DNA of 64,000 bases from Cytobacillus oceanisediminis 2691 (GCF_000294775.2 NZ_CP015506.1:4625501-4689500), one strand, 5' to 3'. Shown: positions 9,056 through 18,214, counted from the stretch's first letter. A program made the numbers and translations. The notes: a model not told the origin generated them from the sequence alone.

Positions 9056-9758
9056 CTCTGAACTCTAATTTTGTTTGTCTGTTCTTTCTTTTGTTTACAT
9101 TCTTTTTATTTATTTTTGAAACGCTTCCCAATACCTGGATGCCGAGTACAGATTCAATATCCTTTTCAGATTTAATCGAATCATCAAGAGAGTCAATTAA
9201 GAAGATTAAACCGACCCCTGCAATTATCCCAAAGATGAAAGCTGCAATTATAATTTTATTTTGATTATCTTCATTAATCGGTATCGGGTTTATTTTTGCT
9301 TCTGACAAAACTCTCACATCTTCGAATCCCATTATGTTTGGGATTTCTTCAATAAATACTTTGGCAGTTGTATTGGCAATATCCGCTGCTCTTTCAGGAT
9401 TGGTATCAGTGACAGTGATTTTTACTACTTGGGTATCATCAATACTGTCGACATTAATACTGCCAGCAAGGGAATCCGGGGACCTCTCAAGTTCCAGCTT
9501 CCTAATTACTTTATCCAATACTATAGTGTCTTTAATGATTACCTGCAGAGTATTTCGATAACCAGATTCAGCGTTTATAATAATGTTTGTAGAAGTCTCA
9601 TACAGAAGGACTGTCTTGTTATCATTGCTATAGAACCACCCTGCTGCTGTTGCAATAACAGAAAAAATCATTACAATCCAAAAACGTTTTTTAATTACCA
9701 TAAACATATCTTTCAAATTAATCTCTTTAGCTACTCTTTGATCTTGAAAATAATCCAT
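9033..9758 (-). CDS. epsA: EpsA/Wzz-type polysaccharide co-polymerase (kinase modulator)
   Basis: About 241 aa with two transmembrane helices (near residues 26-42 and 168-190) flanking an extracytoplasmic coiled-coil domain, followed by a short cytoplasmic tail that activates the EpsB-like kinase. The Wzz N-terminal motif INLKDMFMVIKKRFW is present. An upstream in-frame ATG at 9833 has no ribosome site, and the extension would run over the operator region; ATG 9758 has AAGGTGG, so I use it. It is the first gene of the eps operon, and two SinR-type inverted repeats lie 30 and 132 bp upstream. Confidence 0.88.
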   Translation of the reverse strand: MDYFQDQRVAKEINLKDMFMVIKKRFWIVMIFSVIATAAGWFYSNDNKTVLLYETSTNIIINAESGYRNTLQVIIKDTIVLDKVIRKLELERSPDSLAGSINVDSIDDTQVVKITVTDTNPERAADIANTTAKVFIEEIPNIMGFEDVRVLSEAKINPIPINEDNQNKIIIAAFIFGIIAGVGLIFLIDSLDDSIKSEKDIESVLGIQVLGSVSKINKKNVNKRKNRQTKLEFRGETIGFK

Positions 9759-9787
9759 AAAAACCACCTTATTGGTAAAATATAATC

Positions 9788-9803
9788 GTTCTGAATAAAG
9801 AAC
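9788..9803. promoter_or_regulatory. SinR-type operator, proximal copy upstream of epsA
   Basis: GTTCTGAATAAAGAAC is an inverted repeat of GTTCT with a 6-bp centre; one arm read outward is GTTCTTT, matching the published SinR half-site GTTCTYT. It lies 30 bp from the epsA start codon. Confidence 0.7.
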
Positions 9804-9889
9804 TATTAGATCAAAAAAAATTCTAGATAACAACTTTTATTGGTTTTACACCTGAATTAATAGGAAATTTCCATCATAGCCCTATTTTA

Positions 9890-9905
9890 GTTCTCTATAA
9901 AGAAC
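9890..9905. promoter_or_regulatory. SinR-type operator, distal copy upstream of epsA
   Basis: GTTCTCTATAAAGAAC matches the SinR half-site in both orientations (GTTCTCT and, on the other strand, GTTCTTT). It is 102 bp upstream of the proximal box and close to the end of the lasso exporter gene. Confidence 0.78.
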
Positions 9906-9938
9906 AAGTCAATACCAATATGCGATATTTCTGAAAAA

Positions 9939-11732
9939 TTATAATGCGGTTTCTATTTGTTTCCCAAGAAGGCTGCTAAACACACCATTATGATCCCTAG
10001 CCAACTGGACGAACTCACCCTTCTGAATGATTTCCCCTTTATCGAGAACAATTACCTGATCTGCATTTCTTATGGTTGATAATCGGTGCGCTATAACAAT
10101 AATCGTCATTTCACCATTTAACCTCTCTAGTGCTTCTTGGATTTTTGTTTCGTTTTCAGTATCCAAGGCACTAGTTGCCTCATCTAACACTAGGATAGCT
10201 GGTTTTCTCAATATTGCCCTAGCCAACACAAGGCGCTGTCTTTCTCCGCCGGATAGTCTAATCCCTCTGTCACCTATAAGTGTATCCAGACCTTCAGGTA
10301 GTTTGCTTACAAAATCTGCTGCAGCAAACTTCAACGCTTCCCATATCTCTTTCTCTGTAGCATCAGGTTTAATAAATAACAGATTCTCTCTAATGGTTGT
10401 ATTAAATAAAAACGGCTCCTGAGGAACATAGCTTATAGAATTTCTTAATGCTAATAAGTTATCTTTTGTTAAAGGTTCCCCATCAATAATTAGCATTCCT
10501 GCTTCCGGTTGATTAAGACCCATTATTAAATCAATTAAGGTGCTTTTACCGGCTCCTGACTTGCCAACAACGGCAGTCGTTTGGTTTGAAGGAAAGAATG
10601 CATTAACATTCTTTAAGGCATAGATATTTTCATTCAGATTATATCTGAACATGACATCTCTGCACTCAATTCCCTTATTTATCGTTAATGGCATTATACT
10701 TTTAGATTCCAATTGAACTATCTCTCTGGCTGCGCGTGAATCATTTTTTAAGTTAATAACAGCTTTTAATGCTGGAATGGTTGTTGCGATCTGCTCCAGC
10801 CCCGACTGTATTCCAGTCACTCTTGGCCATAACCTCGTAAAAATAATAACAATTAGCATTAGTTGAGCTGATTTGGCATTATATAAGTTTACGGATAAAA
10901 AAATGAAAATAGAAATTAGTGCTGAAGATGCTACTTTGTAATAAAACTGTGAAACGGTTTTTAACCTGATATATTCCATTTGTTCCACATACATTCTTTG
11001 TGAGATAGACTTAAACCAATCCATTCTGGACTGTTCCAAAGCATTACTTTTAATATCCTTAATTCCGTTAAAATTATCAGTTATACCTGCTAAAAAAATC
11101 TTGCCGTTTTCAGAAGTTCTGCTGCCAAGCATGCGTGATCTCTTAATAAATCCTCTGGAGAATAAAGCTAAAATAAACCCACTTACTAATACAAACATAG
11201 TAATGGATGGCGACAACATGAAGGCAATACCGATTTGTATAATGGTAAAAATAATTGAGGTAATAAATTGCAAGAAGGTATTTGTTCCCGCACTTACACG
11301 GGCTAATTCTGCTGTAATAGTGTTGATCAAGTCTGTTTTTCTTCTTTTAATATAAAATCCCCAGTTAGCTTGAAGTAAGTCTCTATAAATTTCTAACCTT
11401 AAATATCGGGCAAATCCATGCTGAATTTTCACATTTTGTATTGTTATATAACGCTGGAGAAGATTTTGAAAAAGGTTAACGAATAAAAAAGATCCAAGGA
11501 TAACTGAGAGCCCAACCATTGCTGGAATTGTATTCAATAAAGCAATTATACTAGCAAACCAGACATTTTCTCCTTCAAAACTTGCCATCCCGCTATAATT
11601 AATAACCGGTATAAGAAGTAAGAGTCCGACTCCATCAAGGAAACTAATTAAAACCATGCCCAAAAGGTTAAGATATAGTTTTTTTCCTGAATAACAGTAA
11701 AGTTGCCTAAAAAAATATAAAACTGGTTTCAT
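9939..11732 (-). CDS. Lasso-peptide ABC exporter (transmembrane-ATPase half-transporter)
   Basis: About 597 aa. Six membrane helices in the first 330 residues are followed by an ABC domain with Walker A GKSGAGKSTLI, signature LSGGERQR, Walker B ILVLDEATSALD and the H-loop AHRLST. The frame opens at 11783, but ATG 11732 has AGGAGG eight bases before it and starts the usual MKPVLYF-type N-terminus. As last gene of the lasso operon it is the D protein: it exports the mature peptide and usually gives self-immunity. There is no N-terminal C39 peptidase domain, as expected since leader removal is done by B2. Confidence 0.9.
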   Translation of the reverse strand: MKPVLYFFRQLYCYSGKKLYLNLLGMVLISFLDGVGLLLLIPVINYSGMASFEGENVWFASIIALLNTIPAMVGLSVILGSFLFVNLFQNLLQRYITIQNVKIQHGFARYLRLEIYRDLLQANWGFYIKRRKTDLINTITAELARVSAGTNTFLQFITSIIFTIIQIGIAFMLSPSITMFVLVSGFILALFSRGFIKRSRMLGSRTSENGKIFLAGITDNFNGIKDIKSNALEQSRMDWFKSISQRMYVEQMEYIRLKTVSQFYYKVASSALISIFIFLSVNLYNAKSAQLMLIVIIFTRLWPRVTGIQSGLEQIATTIPALKAVINLKNDSRAAREIVQLESKSIMPLTINKGIECRDVMFRYNLNENIYALKNVNAFFPSNQTTAVVGKSGAGKSTLIDLIMGLNQPEAGMLIIDGEPLTKDNLLALRNSISYVPQEPFLFNTTIRENLLFIKPDATEKEIWEALKFAAADFVSKLPEGLDTLIGDRGIRLSGGERQRLVLARAILRKPAILVLDEATSALDTENETKIQEALERLNGEMTIIVIAHRLSTIRNADQVIVLDKGEIIQKGEFVQLARDHNGVFSSLLGKQIETAL

Positions 11733-11743
11733 CTTAAATCCTC

Positions 11744-12922
11744 CTAAGGTAACGCATGTTTCCTTGTTTTTCTCAAAATCCATAGAAACGGCCGGAGCGG
11801 ATAATATAAAAGGTGAAGTCTGTTTGGTAAAGGCAGGGTTTCTGCATCTGTATAATACGGGTGAAGCAAACTTAATAAATATACTACTTTTTGCTGAATG
11901 CTCATTAATGAAAACAAGTACTTTGCATGGAATTCTGAAATTTCCTTTTGTACCGGGTCAGTATGCAAATTGACCATTCTTTCAAGATAAAATACTGAGT
12001 CCTTTGCTAGCTTTATTGAGCGCTGTCCTTTTATTAGCGATTCCATCTTTTTGTTTAAGTGAGAATCCATAAGGTTTGCTGAAAGGACTAGAGATTGCCC
12101 TCCAATATGAACACTTTGATACTTTTTGAATAATTCGATTAAGTTTTCCCATTTCAATTCAGTTTTTAACATTTGATGAATATCCATCAGCCAGCGTAGC
12201 CTTGACCATCCATGGCGTGCACCATGTGTAACAAGAAAGAAGAATAAATCTTCATTACCAAGATAATAGGAGGGGAATCCAGTAATCGTTGTTTTTCTTT
12301 TTCTTTCCCACAATTCATTAAATCCCGGTTCTTTCCCAGGAGCTGGATTAAGTCTCCAATGGATTTCAATTTTAGTATTCTTTATGGGGTGATAATAAGT
12401 AAAGTGATGATGTCTCCACTTCCAGTCATTTAATAGAGACTTAATGTATTCATCTTTTTTATATCCGATTCTTTCAAGCAAATGATTAGCTTTATCCAAG
12501 TCTTCTATTGGTATAAGAATATCTAAATCACCACATGTTCGTTGTGAAATGTCTCCATATAAATCTACAGCAAGAATGGGGCCTTTTAGAAAAAGGGAAC
12601 GTATTTTATGCTCTGTAAATACTTTACTGACCTGCTCCATTTCTCCGCATAAGTGAAGCATCTTGAACGTATTTTTCCTAAAGTGCTGTTTCAGACTCTG
12701 AAGTATCCATTCAGGAAATAACTTTTTTTCGTTTTTAAGAATCTTTGTATATAATACCGGATAGAGGCGATGGTGAAGAGCTAGCTGGAGAAATGAATCC
12801 CAGTTTATCTCATGCAGATAATCTGTGGTAATCTCATCAATCTTTTCCCTTTTTATAATCTCGAGTATTAGCATTAATTCTGGGGGGACTTTTTTAAAAT
12901 TAATCTCAATTTTTCTACACAT
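11744..12922 (-). CDS. Nucleotidyltransferase-family protein of the lasso cluster
   Basis: 392 aa. The region SLFLKGPILAVDLYGDISQ...GDLDILIP has the spaced acidic residues (D-x-D) of the uncharacterised nucleotidyltransferase family (NTP_transf_5 type), then mostly helical sequence. ATG 12922 has GAAGGG upstream; the start lies 13 bp after B2. Homologues recur in kinase-containing (paeninodin-type) lasso clusters. Its role is unknown; it could add a nucleotide or other group to the phosphorylated C-terminus, which is my inference only. Confidence 0.8.
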   Translation of the reverse strand: MCRKIEINFKKVPPELMLILEIIKREKIDEITTDYLHEINWDSFLQLALHHRLYPVLYTKILKNEKKLFPEWILQSLKQHFRKNTFKMLHLCGEMEQVSKVFTEHKIRSLFLKGPILAVDLYGDISQRTCGDLDILIPIEDLDKANHLLERIGYKKDEYIKSLLNDWKWRHHHFTYYHPIKNTKIEIHWRLNPAPGKEPGFNELWERKRKTTITGFPSYYLGNEDLFFFLVTHGARHGWSRLRWLMDIHQMLKTELKWENLIELFKKYQSVHIGGQSLVLSANLMDSHLNKKMESLIKGQRSIKLAKDSVFYLERMVNLHTDPVQKEISEFHAKYLFSLMSIQQKVVYLLSLLHPYYTDAETLPLPNRLHLLYYPLRPFLWILRKTRKHALP

Positions 12923-12935
12923 ATCTTTATCCCTT

Positions 12936-13388
12936 CTACCGGATTACTTTGGCACGTTTAGCAAACATACTTACTACAGTAAACCTTTCCATCTCTTCTG
13001 AACCTGATATATAAAAAGGACCACTTCTCAGCCATGCATGTGCAATCAGTTTGCCTGCTTCATCTCTTGCAGTTCCCAGATAAAGGGTACTATCAACCCC
13101 TCTTTTTTCAAGCATCTTCATACCTGCAATAGCCTTGACAAGGCATTGGCTCTCCCAGAAGGTATACCTGCTCATTATATGTATAGCATTTGAGACTTTC
13201 TTTATTTGCTCTCTAGTAGAGTCAGTATAATCTTTAGAAGTCTCTGACATATGCTTGCCTAATGAAGGAGCCACTTTAGAAAAAGGAAATATTTTAAGAA
13301 TACGTGCCCATGCTAACAATAGAAATGCTTCCATCAATAGAAATTTATATTGTCTTTCCATTGATAAAAATGTTATTAATTTATGCAT
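12936..13388 (-). CDS. Lasso peptide biosynthesis protein B2 (transglutaminase-like leader peptidase)
   Basis: 150 aa, typical length. The Cys-His pair of the transglutaminase-like cysteine protease is visible: Cys82 in ESQCLVKA and His117 in AHAWL, with the expected spacing and the family tail FYISGSEE...RFTVVSMF. B2 cleaves the leader from the precursor after recognition by B1, before or together with ring closure. The gene lies 36 bp after B1. AAAGG is 13 bases from ATG, somewhat far, but no better start exists. Confidence 0.92.
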   Translation of the reverse strand: MHKLITFLSMERQYKFLLMEAFLLLAWARILKIFPFSKVAPSLGKHMSETSKDYTDSTREQIKKVSNAIHIMSRYTFWESQCLVKAIAGMKMLEKRGVDSTLYLGTARDEAGKLIAHAWLRSGPFYISGSEEMERFTVVSMFAKRAKVIR

Positions 13389-13424
13389 AAATCTTTTAAT
13401 CCTTTCTCCAATACAATTAGAATA

Positions 13425-13718
13425 CTAGTAATTAATTTTAATCAATTCGTGATCATACAACTGACTTAGAAAGGTCAGAACTTGCTCTTCACATTCCTCC
13501 TGGTCAACCTGGTAAATGGATTCTAAAACCGAAATTATTTGTTTTACTTCAATTGTCCCCTTCATTAAATCCCAAATTTCTCCGCCCATTTCACCCAAAT
13601 TGAAGTACTTCCCTTTCGTAATGCTTAACATTACTTTCTCTCCACCCATATCGCTAACTATAATGCCTTCCCCTTGGGACACTATATTACTTAAAGAGAT
13701 TTTTTGATTTGTAATCAT
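13425..13718 (-). CDS. Lasso peptide biosynthesis protein B1 (PqqD-like leader-recognition protein)
   Basis: 97 aa with the PqqD/RRE fold signature: GEGIIVSDMGGEKVMLSITKGKYFNLGEMGGEIWDLM, then a helical C-terminal half (VSVLE..EECEEQVLTFLSQLYDHELI). RRE proteins bind the leader peptide and deliver it to B2 and C. RBS AAGGAGTGAGG precedes ATG 13718, seven bases after the kinase gene stop. Confidence 0.92.
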   Translation of the reverse strand: MITNQKISLSNIVSQGEGIIVSDMGGEKVMLSITKGKYFNLGEMGGEIWDLMKGTIEVKQIISVLESIYQVDQEECEEQVLTFLSQLYDHELIKINY

Positions 13719-13725
13719 GTATTCC

Positions 13726-14649
13726 TCACTCCTTATTTATTTGTTCTAAGATCAAAGAGGTTAAATCATTTGCAGTAAACCGCTCAACTGGTCTCTGAAT
13801 TTGAAAAAGTTTGATTTGATTCGCTATTTGTGCTGTCAGTTGAAAATGCCAGTCCATAAGACCAAGCCTTGAAATTAAAAAGTTTCTATAAGTATGGTAA
13901 AACAAAGTGTGCAAGCGTCCCAATCCTGAAATTAGGCTAATAGAAATTTCATTAATATTTGTTTTTTTCAGCTCAAACACTCCTGCTAAGGGCAATGAGG
14001 ATGAAGAAAATTGAGAATTGACTGGTATAGCGAACTTTGTTTCTCTATCAAAAATTGGCCTAAAGAAATTTGTCTTCATTCCAAACGCATCCAAGCTTTC
14101 CTGCCAAAGCTTTTGCTGCGGATAAGCAGGTGTAACAATTGGGATATTATCACTGGAAAAGTGAACAGGAATAACATCATCACTTAGAAGTTGGTAACCT
14201 TTCCTTAGAAAAGCCGAAGCAAGTGTTGATTTACCAGCACCTGAATCTCCTACTATCGCATATGCTTTCCCGTTAATAGCTACAGCACTACCGTGCAAAG
14301 GTAGTTTCTTTCTCTGCATTAAAAGTCCACCCATGCAAGTGCCAAGTAAGTAAAGGCGAACGTGATCTAAATCAGAACCTTCCATTCGATCAACTACTAT
14401 GGTATTTCCGTCTTTGATAAGAAAAATAGCTGTATTAGGTACCTGAAAATAAACCTCATTATTTTCCACTATTAAATAACGGTTAGATTCAGATAAACGC
14501 ATCCATTTTTCTTTTAAATTGCCTAACTTTATAAAGATGTCAATTTTAGTCTTTTCGTCCGAAATTATAGGTAATTCAGGTAGACAAATATCACTTACTA
14601 TATTTAAACCGAATGCTTTATAAGCAACCTTGTTTAAAGTATTTAACAT
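13726..14649 (-). CDS. HPr-kinase-like lasso precursor kinase (PadeK family)
   Basis: 307 aa. A P-loop VGDSGAGKST (Lys140) follows a His-Gly-Ser element (LHGSAV, residues 119-123) as in HPr kinase, with the second acidic motif LLSDDVIPV. In the paeninodin cluster the homologous kinase phosphorylates the C-terminal Ser of the precursor; the precursor here also ends in Ser. The frame opens at 14697, but ATG 14649 has GGAGG five bases before it. The gene lies between the decayed second cyclase gene and B1. Confidence 0.88.
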   Translation of the reverse strand: MLNTLNKVAYKAFGLNIVSDICLPELPIISDEKTKIDIFIKLGNLKEKWMRLSESNRYLIVENNEVYFQVPNTAIFLIKDGNTIVVDRMEGSDLDHVRLYLLGTCMGGLLMQRKKLPLHGSAVAINGKAYAIVGDSGAGKSTLASAFLRKGYQLLSDDVIPVHFSSDNIPIVTPAYPQQKLWQESLDAFGMKTNFFRPIFDRETKFAIPVNSQFSSSSLPLAGVFELKKTNINEISISLISGLGRLHTLFYHTYRNFLISRLGLMDWHFQLTAQIANQIKLFQIQRPVERFTANDLTSLILEQINKE

Positions 14650-14723
14650 AAATCCTCCAAAGTCCCATTTGGAAATTTTAATTTCAAGCTTCCCCATACT
14701 ACATGATTAAGGTCAGGTTGACC

Positions 14724-15905
14724 TTATATATTTTCAATTGCTTTATTAACTACTTCTAGATTAAAAATTTCAGACATCATTGAATCTCTTTTATGTGGAT
14801 AAGTTATCTACAAAACATGACCATTTAGAACTCATCCTATGTATTGTATCTGCACCTTGAATCCCACGAATATTATGATTAAAGCTTACTTTTTCAGGAA
14901 GAAATTTTTTGTGGCTCTTCTTAAAAATGATCGTTCCATTCCATTTTCACATACTGTTCTTCTGGTAATGACAACCAAAAATTTATCACACGCAAATCGT
15001 TTGTCGGATACCGGTCCCATATTGAGTATGTTAGGGACAATTTAGTTGTTGCAGTTCCGCTTTTATCCAGTAATAAAGCTGGTCTTAATGTTCTTTTCTG
15101 CATTGGTTAAGATCCCCTTTAACCCACCTGATTATATGTCCCTCTCTGCTGCAGACTATCATAAACATTAGTTTTCACCTCAAAATCTTCATTAATTTAA
15201 GAGGGATGCATAATAATTAATCGTTAACCTCCACGCCCCCCATGAGATTGAGTGATTATCTCTTGAACCATTTAACAATATTTTTACACCTTGACCGTGA
15301 TCTTTTTCGTTAATGCCTTTAATCAAGAAGGCAATTTTTAAAAAATTTATATGGCATCTCCATTAACAACAGAAAGTTATCTACTTCTACTTCCAGTAAA
15401 GGATTCATTCCTTGAAAATTAAAATAATGGTCTTTGATATTTCCTACCTGGTTGATGGTTTCTTTTAAAAAGCCCTCTCATCTGCCAAATAATAATTTGG
15501 CGTCCAATCTGTGAAGTTATCTCCTGGTATATATCTGTAAATATATAATTGTTATTTTCATTTTTTAAAGCCTTAGATGCAAAACTGACGACTATTCCTG
15601 AATCAAGCCCTCCGCTTAAATTGATCCAACTTTACCATGAGTTTGCAGCTTTTCAGATACAGCAAGATTAAATACATCTCGAAAAGCTTCTTCATATTTG
15701 CTGTCTGACATTAACTTTAAGGTGTTTACAGGAACCTAAATTTCAATAACGCTCAAGTGAAATTTTATTTTTAGCTATTATTATCGTATGTGACGCAGCA
15801 ACCGATTAATATTCTTGCAGACGGTATTGTGTTTGCCCATACTTTCAACCATTGTAGGATTTGCAAGAAACTCCGCAAGCCATTCTTCATTTATTCTTTT
15901 TCCCA
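14724..15905 (-). pseudogene. Decayed second lasso cyclase (asparagine-synthase-like) gene
   Basis: On the minus strand, fragments in all three frames align in order with the intact cyclase at 16206-18149: EEWLAEFLANPTM (15.87 kb), KYEEAFRDVF (15.69 kb), NLSGGLDSGIVVSFASK (15.62 kb), TKLSLTYSIWDRYPTNDLRVI (15.04 kb), NIRGIQGAD (14.86 kb), ending near 14724. Stops, frameshifts and internal deletions separate them, and the N-terminal glutaminase-like domain (about 190 codons) is gone. It sits between precursor and kinase, which is where the C gene stands in paeninodin clusters. Confidence 0.85.
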
Positions 15906-16002
15906 TGTATCCCTGAACATAAGATTATAAAGTTTGCAAAACAGAAACTAGGAGGGATCTTTGTAATTTTCATTTAGGATATTAGAAAAGAATAAAATTA
16001 AA

Positions 16003-16031
16003 GCCCTCATACACATAATTCATATAAGGGC
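16003..16031 (-). terminator. Weak hairpin after the lasso precursor gene
   Basis: GCCCT pairs with AGGGC across a 19-base AT-rich loop, followed on the minus strand by TTTAATTTTATT. It lies 35 bp after the precursor stop. Such partial terminators after RiPP precursor genes keep precursor mRNA in excess; here this is a suggestion. Confidence 0.4.
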
Positions 16032-16065
16032 AGATAAATAAAGAAATCTTCTCTTTAATAAATTT

Positions 16066-16191
16066 TTAACTATAATGTACCGTTTCATCTTGATCTGGCT
16101 GTACAGCATCAGGTGTTTTAATTCCAGGTCCTGCCATAGTCATATTAATATTAAGTACCTCTAACTCAGGTTTCTGCCATTGCTTTTTCAT
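16066..16191 (-). CDS. Lasso peptide precursor, paeninodin-like (41 aa)
   Basis: Too short for ordinary ORF calling. ATG 16191 has AAAGGAGGTGG upstream, overlapping the cyclase stop. The leader is 19 residues (MKKQWQKPELEVLNINMTM), with Thr at the penultimate position as required for lasso maturation. The 22-residue core starts AGPGIKTPD, so Ala1 can close a nine-residue macrolactam ring onto Asp9, and the acidic tail ends in His-Tyr-Ser. Paeninodin has the same Ala-Gly-Pro-Gly start, Asp9 and terminal Ser. The final Ser22 is the expected phosphorylation site for the kinase at 13726-14649. Differences from paeninodin include Ile5-Lys6 in the ring. Confidence 0.93.
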   Translation of the reverse strand: MKKQWQKPELEVLNINMTMAGPGIKTPDAVQPDQDETVHYS

Positions 16192-16205
16192 GTTACCACC
16201 TCCTT

Positions 16206-18149
16206 TCAATTCATTGTTTTAATAAAACGATAAAAGATCATACTTCTCATAAGGACCTTAAATTCAAATTCAAATGCAAGTTCTGGCTTTGGACCGTTTT
16301 TTTTGATAAGACTTATACATTTCTCAATGATACTATTATCCAAATATTCTTTTACAATTGGGTCTTGTTTTAAATGATCAGCTTCACATATAAAATGATC
16401 CCATTTGTCCCTCATCCTATGAACTCCATCAGCTCCCTGAACACCTCTGATTTTTAAATTCAGTCTAATATCTTCTGGTAAGTGTTCCTTTGTTGCTCTT
16501 CGTATTAATGCTCTATCCAGCCCGTTTTTTACATATTGCTCTTCGGGAACTGCTAAACAATACCGGATGACTCTTAAGTCATTTGTTGGATCTCTTTCGA
16601 TTACCCCAGAATTTAAAGATAACTTTGTTCCATATGTTCCAGTAGTATTCCAGTAATATAGATTATTAAATTGTTTCTTTCTTACTGCATAGGCACTCGG
16701 AATTTTTAGTCCAGTTATATCAACATCATATTCCGCCAATTTTTCAAAGACTCTTGTTTTCCTGGAAAACTCTTTATTAATAAAGAGTGGAAATGGAGAT
16801 TCTTTGGATTGTTGCAACTTATATAAAAGTGGCATGACTTTTTTATTAACTGCTGACAATATCCTTTGCTTCCTTACTCCACCTAAGTTTTTACTATAAA
16901 GATTTAATTCTCTATAGAGTTGCAGCCATTTTACTTTCTTTAACAATAGTGCATAATAATCTAGAATTGGCCCCCAGGAAATAGTCCAATTTCCTCTTTG
17001 CCCGTTTAACAATACTCCTATCCCTTTATTTTGGGCTTCCTCATAGATACCTCTTAGCCAGAAAGTATTTTCAAAAAATTTATAAGGCATCTCTAAGTTT
17101 TCTAGCCAATAATCTATCTCTAAGTATGGGTTTCTATCACTAAAACTATGAAAATTTGCAGATATATTTCCTACATGTTTAATAGTAGATTCAATTAAGG
17201 GTTTTTCATTAGCAATTCTGCTTTTATGTGTCCAATCCACAAAATCATCCACAGGCACATAGCTGAATGTATGCAGCTGTTTTTTTTGTCTTAAAAGGGG
17301 TTTAGCAGCAAAACTTACTACAGAGCCAGAATCTAAGCCTCCACTAAGGTGGGCACCTACTTCACGAAAGGTACGCAGTCTATTATTTACCGCCTCTTTA
17401 AAAACCTCTTTAAAAGCTTCTTCATATTCTTCATCAGACTTTAATTGCAACTTTCTACTCTCTTCTGGTAAAGTACAATACCTGTGTAAGAGTATTAAAT
17501 CTCCCTTAATTAAAAGGGAGTGGGAAGGTGGAATCTGAGCAATTCCTTTATATACACTAGAGAAAGGGTCTACAGAGTCAAACATTCCTGGGTTAGCCAA
17601 AAACTCAGCCAGCCACATCTCATTCAATTCCTTCTTAACCCCAGGCAACGAAAACAACGGCTGAATTGTTGTACCAAACCCAAACCTCTGATTATCCCTA
17701 AAATAATAAAGCGTCCGAGCCCCAGAAAAATCCCGCGCACCAAACATCTTCCGCTCTTTCTCATCCCAAATCATAAAGGCAAAGTCACCAACCAAAAACT
17801 TTGGAGATTCCTCTCCCCATTTGTGGTAGGCAAGTAAAATTAGCTGGCTGTCTGTTATCTTCTTTCGGTCTTCCCGGTCTATTTGGAGTCTTTCGAAGAG
17901 TTCTTCACGGTTGTCGATGATGGCGTCTGCTGTGATGGCTAGCTGTCTTTGGTAGTCATAGAATGGCAGCTGTTCGCCGATAGATTCGGGTGTGATCCAT
18001 TGGGCGTGGCAGCCTAGGAAGATGCTTTCCTTCTGCCAGGTTTGTATATCATCTACAGGAAATTTTTCGAAAGCCTTCATCATTCCGCTGCTTTGCTCGA
18101 TAGAAACCGGTTCTCCGTTTAGGTTGTAGATACCAGCGATTGCACTCAT
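16206..18149 (-). CDS. Lasso cyclase C (asparagine-synthetase-like macrolactam synthetase)
   Basis: 647 aa. It has an N-terminal glutaminase-like domain beginning MSAIAGIYN, without the catalytic Cys2 of true asparagine synthetases, then the synthetase domain with the PP-loop SGGLDSGSVVSFA that adenylates the Asp9 side chain, and the C-terminal region DPTNDLRVIRYCLAVPEEQYV. This activates Asp9 for attack by Ala1 and closes the ring. RBS AGGAGG is seven bases before ATG. It is the first gene of the operon, preceding the precursor; in paeninodin the order is precursor then C. A decayed copy sits at the canonical place. Confidence 0.93.
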   Translation of the reverse strand: MSAIAGIYNLNGEPVSIEQSSGMMKAFEKFPVDDIQTWQKESIFLGCHAQWITPESIGEQLPFYDYQRQLAITADAIIDNREELFERLQIDREDRKKITDSQLILLAYHKWGEESPKFLVGDFAFMIWDEKERKMFGARDFSGARTLYYFRDNQRFGFGTTIQPLFSLPGVKKELNEMWLAEFLANPGMFDSVDPFSSVYKGIAQIPPSHSLLIKGDLILLHRYCTLPEESRKLQLKSDEEYEEAFKEVFKEAVNNRLRTFREVGAHLSGGLDSGSVVSFAAKPLLRQKKQLHTFSYVPVDDFVDWTHKSRIANEKPLIESTIKHVGNISANFHSFSDRNPYLEIDYWLENLEMPYKFFENTFWLRGIYEEAQNKGIGVLLNGQRGNWTISWGPILDYYALLLKKVKWLQLYRELNLYSKNLGGVRKQRILSAVNKKVMPLLYKLQQSKESPFPLFINKEFSRKTRVFEKLAEYDVDITGLKIPSAYAVRKKQFNNLYYWNTTGTYGTKLSLNSGVIERDPTNDLRVIRYCLAVPEEQYVKNGLDRALIRRATKEHLPEDIRLNLKIRGVQGADGVHRMRDKWDHFICEADHLKQDPIVKEYLDNSIIEKCISLIKKNGPKPELAFEFEFKVLMRSMIFYRFIKTMN

Positions 18150-18166
18150 TATTGCCTCCTGAAAAC

Positions 18167-18194
18167 ACTATAATATTTTCACTACAAATTACAA
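18167..18194 (-). promoter_or_regulatory. Possible sigma-A promoter of the lasso operon
   Basis: Minus strand TTGTAA, 16 bp, TATAGT, ending about 18 bp before the cyclase start codon. The proximal SinR-type box begins four bases upstream of the -35 element, so a bound repressor would hinder polymerase. The -35 match is moderate. Confidence 0.35.
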
Positions 18195-18198
18195 AAGT

Positions 18199-18214
18199 GT
18201 TCTTATTAAAGAAC
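18199..18214. promoter_or_regulatory. SinR-type operator, proximal copy upstream of the lasso operon
   Basis: GTTCTTATTAAAGAAC, extended by T and A to an 18-bp dyad; the outward arm reads GTTCTTT. It is 50 bp upstream of the cyclase start. Confidence 0.7.

Noticed and set aside
9759..9833. ATG at 9833 as the epsA start
   Set aside because: No ribosome site there; it would make the operator region coding. ATG 9758 has AAGGTGG.
14709..14725. AAGGTCA...TGACCTT palindrome as an operator
   Set aside because: A single 17-bp dyad in decayed sequence near the pseudogene end, with no second copy elsewhere in the window.
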